The notes under the pieces: generated by a model
Told to the model about the DNA's origin: nothing
What the model saw: only the letters and a program-made list of their open reading frames with translations
The model's database searches: none
Translations under genes and position numbers: made by a program
Shown here: piece after piece, positions 58,033 to 64,000 of the stretch
Position numbering within the stretch: position 1 is the first letter of the stretch
How the letters are laid out: every line of letters starts with the position of its first letter
From: Symsagittifera roscoffensis
Lineage: Eukaryota > Xenacoelomorpha > Acoela > Convolutidae
Reading direction: 5' to 3'
DNA: 64,000 nt
Assembly: GCF_963678635.1 (NCBI RefSeq)
Contig: NC_087063.1
Span: 45,056,101-45,120,100 of the forward strand

Positions 58033-59250
58033 AATTAATTGAGATTTATAAATTCGATGGTTAGGATTAGATTTTTGAGTAAAAAGAAAGATATCAGGTT
58101 TATGATCGGTAAAAATAACGGTTGGATGTTTTGATCCAAGGATTAAAAATTCATAGTCTGTCAGTGTATATAATTTAGCTGTACTTTCTCTCATAGGTGT
58201 AGAGAATCTGAGTTCTGCTTGTTTGAAGAGTCTTGAATTTGCTGATATAAAGGATATTTTATTAGTGCCTTGATGTGATCTGCGCCATTTCCAAAGTACT
58301 GCGCCATTTCCAAAATTAGATGATTAGCGAATTGCATAGAATGGTTCATTTAGATATGAAATAGTGTTCTATAATTTTTCCTTCATAAGGGTTATGATTT
58401 CGTCGTTTTGGTGTTCTAGAGTCAGTTCAAAATTGTTCTGCTGACGTAGAACTCTATACAATAGTCGAAGTTAAAATTGCAAGTAACTTACATTAACTTA
58501 CTTAGGAATTCTTGGCTTTTTTTTATTAGATGGTGGTTGAAGTTCTAAAATTGTTTTTAAGGGTGTTATTGTACTTCCTTCAATGATATGTACGACAATT
58601 TTTGCACGGGTGAGAAAAAACTATGATTTATTTGAAGCTGCTTTCGGATAAAAATTGATGATATACATCTAAGACTTGTCATCTTTTGATCTTGATTCAA
58701 TAAAAACATCGTCTAAGTAAGTGATAACGTTTTTACTTAAAATACGTGATCTAAAGATTTTGCTCAAAAAAGCAGAAATAGCTGTTGGTCCTATTGAAAT
58801 GCGATAAAAAATCTATAAACTTCAAATTGTTGACTTTCAATAACGAATAGTGTTAAAGGGCGTGACGGTTCATCTAGTGGCATTTGGTTATATTCACTGT
58901 TCGTGTCTGCTGTTGTGTAATAATATCGTTGATTTTTGGGTCAATACTTGTATTTGTTCTATGGGCTAATTGTATTTTTGATTCATCATTAAGAGAGTTT
59001 AGATATCATACATCTAGTTCTGTTTGTATAAAATTGCCGTATAGATGTAGTGCGATTTCGTCTATATTTGTGTTTTTGCGTTTTTCATAGTTGAGAATGT
59101 TACTCTAAAAAAATCGGGAAATGGTCTGAACTCAAGGTCAGACAGGTATAGCAATTGTGGATTTTGATACTCATTATAGTGTTGCACTTGCTTGATTAAA
59201 AAATCATTTTCACTTCGAGCTAATGTTTTCAGATCTTTAGGCTGTTGATT
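58033..59250 (-). pseudogene. pol: gypsy RT and RNase H, minus-strand copy
   Basis: RNase H is well kept near 58040-58260 (STAKLYTLTDYEFLILGS, then TDHKPDIFLFTQKSNPNH). The RT frame has VVITYLDDVF-type sequence with YLDD complementary to 58708-58719, and a thumb region around 58520-58600. The first RNase H Asp region, near 58300, is damaged by a duplication of GCGCCATTTCCAAA. Stops elsewhere. Confidence 0.8.
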
Positions 59251-59700
59251 GTAAATAGATTATAATTTTGCAGAAAATGAGGGTTGTTTATTCAGTTTTG
59301 GAAAAATGTCAGAACGCTAATATTTGCTTTTGTGTATTCATCTTTGATTTGTAATTAACTATTGAGGATTTTGCTTGTTAGTATTTAGTTTGCAATAAAT
59401 GGTTTTTACTTTTTGTTGTTTTTAATATCATTTATGTGAAATTTGTGGTTGAAGGGTTTTATCAGAAAATAATTCTGTTGCATCGTTCTTGTTGGGATAA
59501 GTGATATTTGAATAGTTTGTTAAATTTGTGCATTGAACTATGGCTAGTTACTTGAAGTTTTGGAAGTTTGGGGTGCAATGGTTGAGTTTCTTTCCATGTG
59601 TGAACGTTAAAAATATTTGATTCTGCTCCTGAACCGATTAAAACATCTATTACAAGATCTGGTTCTTGGGATATCTAAAAAAAAGAACTGTCCATTTTTT
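59251..59700 (-). pseudogene. gypsy protease and linker, minus-strand copy
   Basis: Protease reads LVIDVLIGSGAESNIF near 59620-59665, so the catalytic Asp of D-S-G is replaced by Gly. The downstream linker is degenerate. It is collinear with 1180-1390 on the plus strand. Confidence 0.65.
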
Positions 59701-60234
59701 TCTGTATTTGAGATAGTTTTTGATGTTGTATTTTAATATAGAAAGCTCATATTCGTCTAATTGTCAACCGCAAGTGAAATGTAATTTATTCTAGTCGTTT
59801 GATCAATGTTATATTTGTTAGAATTTGAGTTCAATTTGACATTCATTTTGGTAATGGTTAGATTCGATAGGGATTTCATAATCGCGTTCTACTTTTAACA
59901 TTTTAATATCTAATGTGCTCTCGTTTTCACTTTCATCATCTGTGCTTTCACAGTGTATATGAGTTAGTTGCAATTCTAAGGTTTATGTATTATCTATTCC
60001 TCTGGTAGTTAGTACCTGATTTATTTGTCTTTGATGTTTAGGTGTAGTACTTCTATAGTTATGATTCCGTCTATCTGGATCTTGTGAATTAATTCGATGT
60101 GGTGATTGAGATTATTTTTTGATCTATTTGGTAGCTATATTGCTAGATCTAGAGTTATCACGGGATCTGTTGTTGAAGTTTTTTTTATATGGGCTGTTGT
60201 TCGAATAGTATCAGCTGTTATTCGAATAGAATTC
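59701..60234 (-). pseudogene. gag: gypsy gag Asn/Ser/Arg-rich tail, minus-strand copy
   Basis: Minus-strand sequence encodes the Asn/Ser/Arg-rich tail seen at 340-930. Between its start (near 60234) and the capsid region in the palindrome arm, the part that should hold the zinc knuckle is deleted. Confidence 0.55.
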
Positions 60235-61776
60235 CAGTTTGGGTGAATTGAAGTATTTATAGGTTCTGAACCTCTTTTTAAAGTTAGGTTAGCTATAAAA
60301 GCGTTTAAATAAACTTCTACTGATTTTTCAGAATGTTTTCCTGTTAAAAACCATAAGTGGTTGGGTTGATGTTATATATGATCCAACCATGAGGTATGTA
60401 TTCATCGTCATTGGAAATGATTTTGCTGTATTTGTTTTTTGAGTAAAAATTGTGAGTTGATTTTTGTTGATTTCGTGTTGTTGTAAATAATTAGGTAATG
60501 GAATTTCATTTCTCATTGAGTCGAGTTGGTAGCCTTAAGTATTCATGTCCAATTGTGATTTTATGTCTTTATCTGGTTGTACAAAAATTTGTCTTGCAGA
60601 TCATTGCTGTTGTGGTTGTCATGGTCGTTGTGGGTTCTTTTAAGGTTCAAAAAGATCTGGTTGAAAATTTCATCTGGTTGTTCTATATGATTCCATTGTT
60701 ATTTTCGTTGATTAGAATCATACTGTTGTTAATTTTGATGAACATCCTCTGAACAGTGTCGTTGGTTTCTGGTGAACTAATTTTATCTGATTTAGTTTTT
60801 AAGTTGATGGAAAAATTGGTAGTTCTCAGTGCGATCTGTTTGACACTTTCTCTTTTCAGTGAAACTTACAGATTGAGAAATTGGATATTTTGCTTTTTGT
60901 TGAGTATAATTATGCTCTTGAGATTGGATTTGTATTGTAGCAAATGGTCATGTCATTGGGTTGCTGACAATATTATTGGTTTAAAAGTCCATGATTTAGA
61001 ATTTTTGACCATTTATAAAATCAGCAATCCAATGGCACGACCATTTTCTGCAACACAAAGCCAATCTCAAGAGCATAATCATACTCAACAAGTAGCAAAA
61101 AATCCGATCTCTCAATATGCAAGTTTTACAAAAAACGGAAAATCTTAAACAGATTGCACTGAGAATTACCAATTTTGCCATCAAGTCAAAAAATAAATTA
61201 ATAATAGACACTTCACTAGAAGACAACGGCACTATGCAGAGGATGCAGAACACTTACATCGAAATCAACAACAGTACAATTCTAATCAACGAAATTACCA
61301 ATGGATTGCTATAGAACAACCAGATGATATTTTTCAATCAGAGATTTTTTAATCCTATATAAACCCATAACGACCACGACCACCACAACAGCAATGCCTT
61401 AAAAGACAAAGTTTTGGTACAACAAGATAAAGACATAGAATCACAACACAACAAGAATTCTCAAGGCTATCAATTCAATTCAATGAGAATTGAAATTCCA
61501 TTACCTGTTTTTTTTTACGAAAAATGAAATCAACAAAAATCGGCAACTTTTACACAAGTACTAAATACAGCAAAATCACATCAATTGACGATGAATCCAT
61601 ACCTCATGGGTGGGTTAACTATAAGATCAAGCAAACTGTTTATGGTTTTCACAGGAACAGATCCTGAATATTCAGCAGAAGATTACCTAAATGCTGCCAG
61701 AGCTACCCCAAAACTGAATATAGGCCCAAAACCTCTAAATAGACCACTTCACTAAAACTGGATTCATAGACGCAAA
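60235..61776. repeat. gag: ~1.5-kb gag palindrome (inverted duplication)
   Basis: The left arm (60235 to about 60998, gag sense on minus) and right arm (about 61003-61776, gag sense on plus) are inverted copies of the same gag segment, equivalent to about 3395-4145. Both arms read MNTYLM/MNPYLM-type capsid sequence near their outer ends, and KLVVLSAICL against KLVILSAICL antisense. The spacer is only a few bases. Right of 61777 the minus-strand gag stops at the position (about 3385-equivalent) where the left arm resumes, so the right arm is an inserted inverted copy. Confidence 0.82.
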
Positions 61777-63230
61777 ATTGTTGCTATTTGTATATATTGG
61801 TTTATTAAATGGAAGTTTTTTTAGTCATTGGTTTATACGTTTGATAATCCATGTGTGAAAATTTTGGGGCAACTGATGGTTTAACTGTCGATTTTATTGT
61901 TGGTGGTGGGAACAGAGTGTTTTTTTGTTGTGAGGTGTTGTAATTGTTGGATGAATAGGCGAAACAGTTTGTTGTGTTGTTTTGGGTATTGTTTCACCAA
62001 CTTTTTGTTTACAAAATGTGATAGCGTTTAGATATCTTGTCGTTTGAGACTCGTCGTTCCGTTTAAGTTTTTTTGTATACTAATTACTGTCGAATATAAA
62101 CCTTGTGTTGTAATTTAAAAGTGTGGTGTCGGTTAATATTGTAATTTATTTTAAGCAACCTTTATGTACAGAGTTAATTCCACATGATGCGCTGGAGATA
62201 TTAATTGGTATGTTAAAAAAATCAAATCATGATAGCTTACCGGGTCCCATACACAACCTATTTCATCTGCTAGCATTGTTTCTTCGTCACCTTGTAGTCT
62301 GTAGTGTTTTCTTGCTTGTGCAATTAGGTCTAGATTATGTTGAAAGTAAACTATTTTGAACCATGCTAGGAGTCTTTGTAAATCATTTTTAGTTTTTTGT
62401 AATGCTTCAATGTCAGTGATTGTTTCACAAATTGAGTCTACAAATTGAGAAAAGAGGTTTATTTCTCGTCTTTCTATTGCGTTTCGATATGCTTGCGGTG
62501 GAGATACGCAAAATGTTTCATATGCTTCTAATAATGAAACATAACTATAAATGATGGAGAAAACATCACTCGTGGAGACTGAGTTTGCTCTTTGTGAATT
62601 TGGATGTTGATAAATTTGATGTATTCCGTAGCAACTTTTGAAAAAAACTATATCATTATCATCTGTTTGTGTTCGGTGTGATGGTTGGTTTGTTGTTTGT
62701 GATGGTAGAATTCTGAAAGTTAACATGCTATAGTGGTGAGGTTAACTTAATTATAACTCGTAGATAATGATCTATTACTTGTCTTCGTATTTTGCTTTGA
62801 GAAATCTTGTTCACATGGGCTATTTCCTTTTCGGAACAAATTTAGTATTAAGTTGTGACACAATTGCACTTGATGGATCGCTTGATGGATCGCTTTTAGG
62901 GTCGACGACGAACGGGAGAATAATGTCATTGTCAACGTTGTCGTCGTAATGAATCATTTTTTGTGCGGTATTACGGTTTATGTGAATTTTCAATATGTCT
63001 TATCGGTTGCTTCCAATTGTATGATCTAACTGGTATACGAAAATGTGATTTTTTTTAATTCTGCGTTTGCGTTTAATGGATGACGCTGTTGTGGCGTTTG
63101 ATTTGGAAAATTATCTTTGATAATCTACTAATTTGTTTTTGTCGTGTATTAGGTCTCGAAGCTTTTTAAGATTTTGTGTGGATATTGAGTCAGGCTCCGA
63201 AACAGCGTTCGTGTCCTGGAAAAATTTGTT
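61777..63230 (-). pseudogene. gag: gypsy gag N-terminal block, minus-strand copy (191 codons open)
   Basis: A frame complementary to 62151-62726 is open for 191 codons (SQFVDSICETITDIEALQK, then LAWFKIVYFQHNLDLIAQAR) and aligns along its whole length with the broken plus-strand blocks. Upstream, near 63.2 kb, the frame reads QDTNAVSEPDSISTQNLKKL and then SSIKRKRRIKK, the probable beginning of the protein. This is the best evidence that the block is a real coding region. Stops elsewhere make it a pseudogene. Confidence 0.65.
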
Positions 63231-63261
63231 TTAAATATTTGTTTTGTTTTGAAATTATGCT

Positions 63262-63590
63262 TTTTTGTTTGCTTTTTTGGTCTAATGCATCCTAATTTTT
63301 GTCTGTGTGGTGTAATTACGAGATTTTATCTTGCGTTTAAATAAACAATTATGGAGAAATATTGTATGTTTGTTTCCCAAATTATCTCTTGACGTTAGTG
63401 TTAGAATGATTATTGATTAAATTTATAATTTTTTGTTTGCTTTTTGGTCTAATGCATCCTAATTTTTGTCTCTGTGGTGTAATTACGAGATTTTATCTTG
63501 CGCTTAATTAAATAATTATGGAGAATTATTTTCATGTTTGTTTCCCAAATTATCTCTTGGCGTAAGTTTTAGAAGGGTTATTGCAAAATC
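63262..63590 (-). repeat. ~167-bp tandem duplication in leader/LTR region
   Basis: TCTAATGCATCCTAATTTTT occurs at 63281 and 63448, a period of 167 bp. Both copies share GTGGTGTAATTACGAGATTT and TGTTTCCCAAATTATCTCTT. It lies just upstream of gag in element sense, in sequence expected to be leader or LTR. Confidence 0.8.
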
Positions 63591-64000
63591 TAAGTATTAG
63601 ACTTTTATTTCCTAAACGGTTAGTCTTTACAATTTTATGAGGTTATCCCAATCCTGGGGGATAAATTTTTTTGAATAGACAGGTTGAAGAGAGAGAATTA
63701 TTTTATCCTGATCTGGCGTGTATACTCTTTACAGCTAAGCAAAATTTAATCTTACCTAGTTTGGGTTTAACTTGAGATCAAGGGTTGGAGAATGGTAAAT
63801 CAATCCACAAGGTTCAGGTACAATTAGAACACAAGTAGTTTGTTAGATGCAATTTTTTTCTTACTAGTTCTAAGATTTGTTCTATGCCTGAGTCAACTAA
63901 GAGGTAGAGCTCATTGATGAATGAGTGACCCAAGTTTTTCGCTGTTTAGCTTAATTGAAATGATTACTTTTTGCAAAAGCATCAGTTAATCCTGGGTCCT
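63591..64000 (-). other. Putative 5' LTR/leader of the minus-strand gypsy copy
   Basis: Noncoding sequence upstream of gag in element sense, continuing out of the window. By position it should be leader or LTR. I see no clear match to the 3' ends at 24.87 and 37.52 kb, so this is inferred. Confidence 0.3.

Larger units (their letters stand above)
55501..64000 (-). mobile_element. Ty3/gypsy-type element, minus-strand copy, rearranged
   Basis: Read from right to left: a leader with a tandem duplication, gag N-terminal block, gag with an inverted duplication, gag tail, protease, linker, RT with YLDD, RNase H and integrase. The same family as 1-20 kb by shared protein segments in every domain. 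No third ORF follows integrase here; instead a second copy of the RNase H-integrase linker lies at the far end. Confidence 0.82.

Overview
The window looks like AT-rich invertebrate chromosomal DNA made almost entirely of decayed, nested and rearranged LTR retrotransposons. BEL/Pao elements are known essentially only from animals. Together with a LITAF-type exon carrying a spliceosomal acceptor, they point to a metazoan nuclear genome. I cannot name the species. There are no operons, Shine-Dalgarno sites or bacterial genes, and I recognised no tRNA or rRNA, although I could not scan for them exhaustively.

Layout. (1) 1-20095, plus strand: Ty3/gypsy-type element sequence. gag, protease and the protease-RT linker are repeated head to tail as a composite array of three unit classes sharing one anchor point (4544, 1385 and 1071 bp, in the order 4544-1385-1385-1071-1385-1071, preceded by a partial 4544-class unit). 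Two successive pol copies follow (12.6-16.6 and 17.4-20.0 kb), separated by a TATA-bearing segment. (2) 20096-29856, minus strand: a BEL/Pao element with both LTRs, gag, protease, RT with YVDD, RNase H region and integrase. It interrupts the second gypsy pol copy's downstream region. Its own integrase is split by a 3.7-kb insertion (21.18-24.87 kb) that is a second copy of the 3' part of the gypsy-type element. (3) 29.86-37.52 kb, plus strand: the downstream part of the gypsy-type element, with the TATA segment, third-ORF remnants at the position where env would lie, and a long 3' noncoding or LTR-like end. (4) 37.5-40.1 kb: the only host-like stretch, with a 415-bp foldback element just upstream of a terminal LITAF-domain exon (38630-38858). 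(5) 40117-48710: a tandem array of four units of about 2.45 kb, each with a short hairpin element, a C-rich minisatellite and the first ~70 codons of a BEL/Pao gag. The last unit runs into the body of that BEL/Pao element (to ~51.36 kb), which has lost its RT core. A 200-N assembly gap lies between units 1 and 2. (6) 51.4-55.5 kb: AT-rich sequence with small repeats. (7) 55.5-64 kb, minus strand: another gypsy-type copy (integrase, RNase H, RT with YLDD, protease, gag) containing a ~1.5-kb gag palindrome and a duplicated RNase H-integrase segment.

Almost every coding segment has stops and frameshifts, so nothing here except possibly the LITAF exon looks functional. The main interest is in rearrangement history: regular tandem arithmetic, an inverted duplication inside gag, tandem 5' ends of a BEL element, and integrase catalytic-site loss shared by two separate copies.
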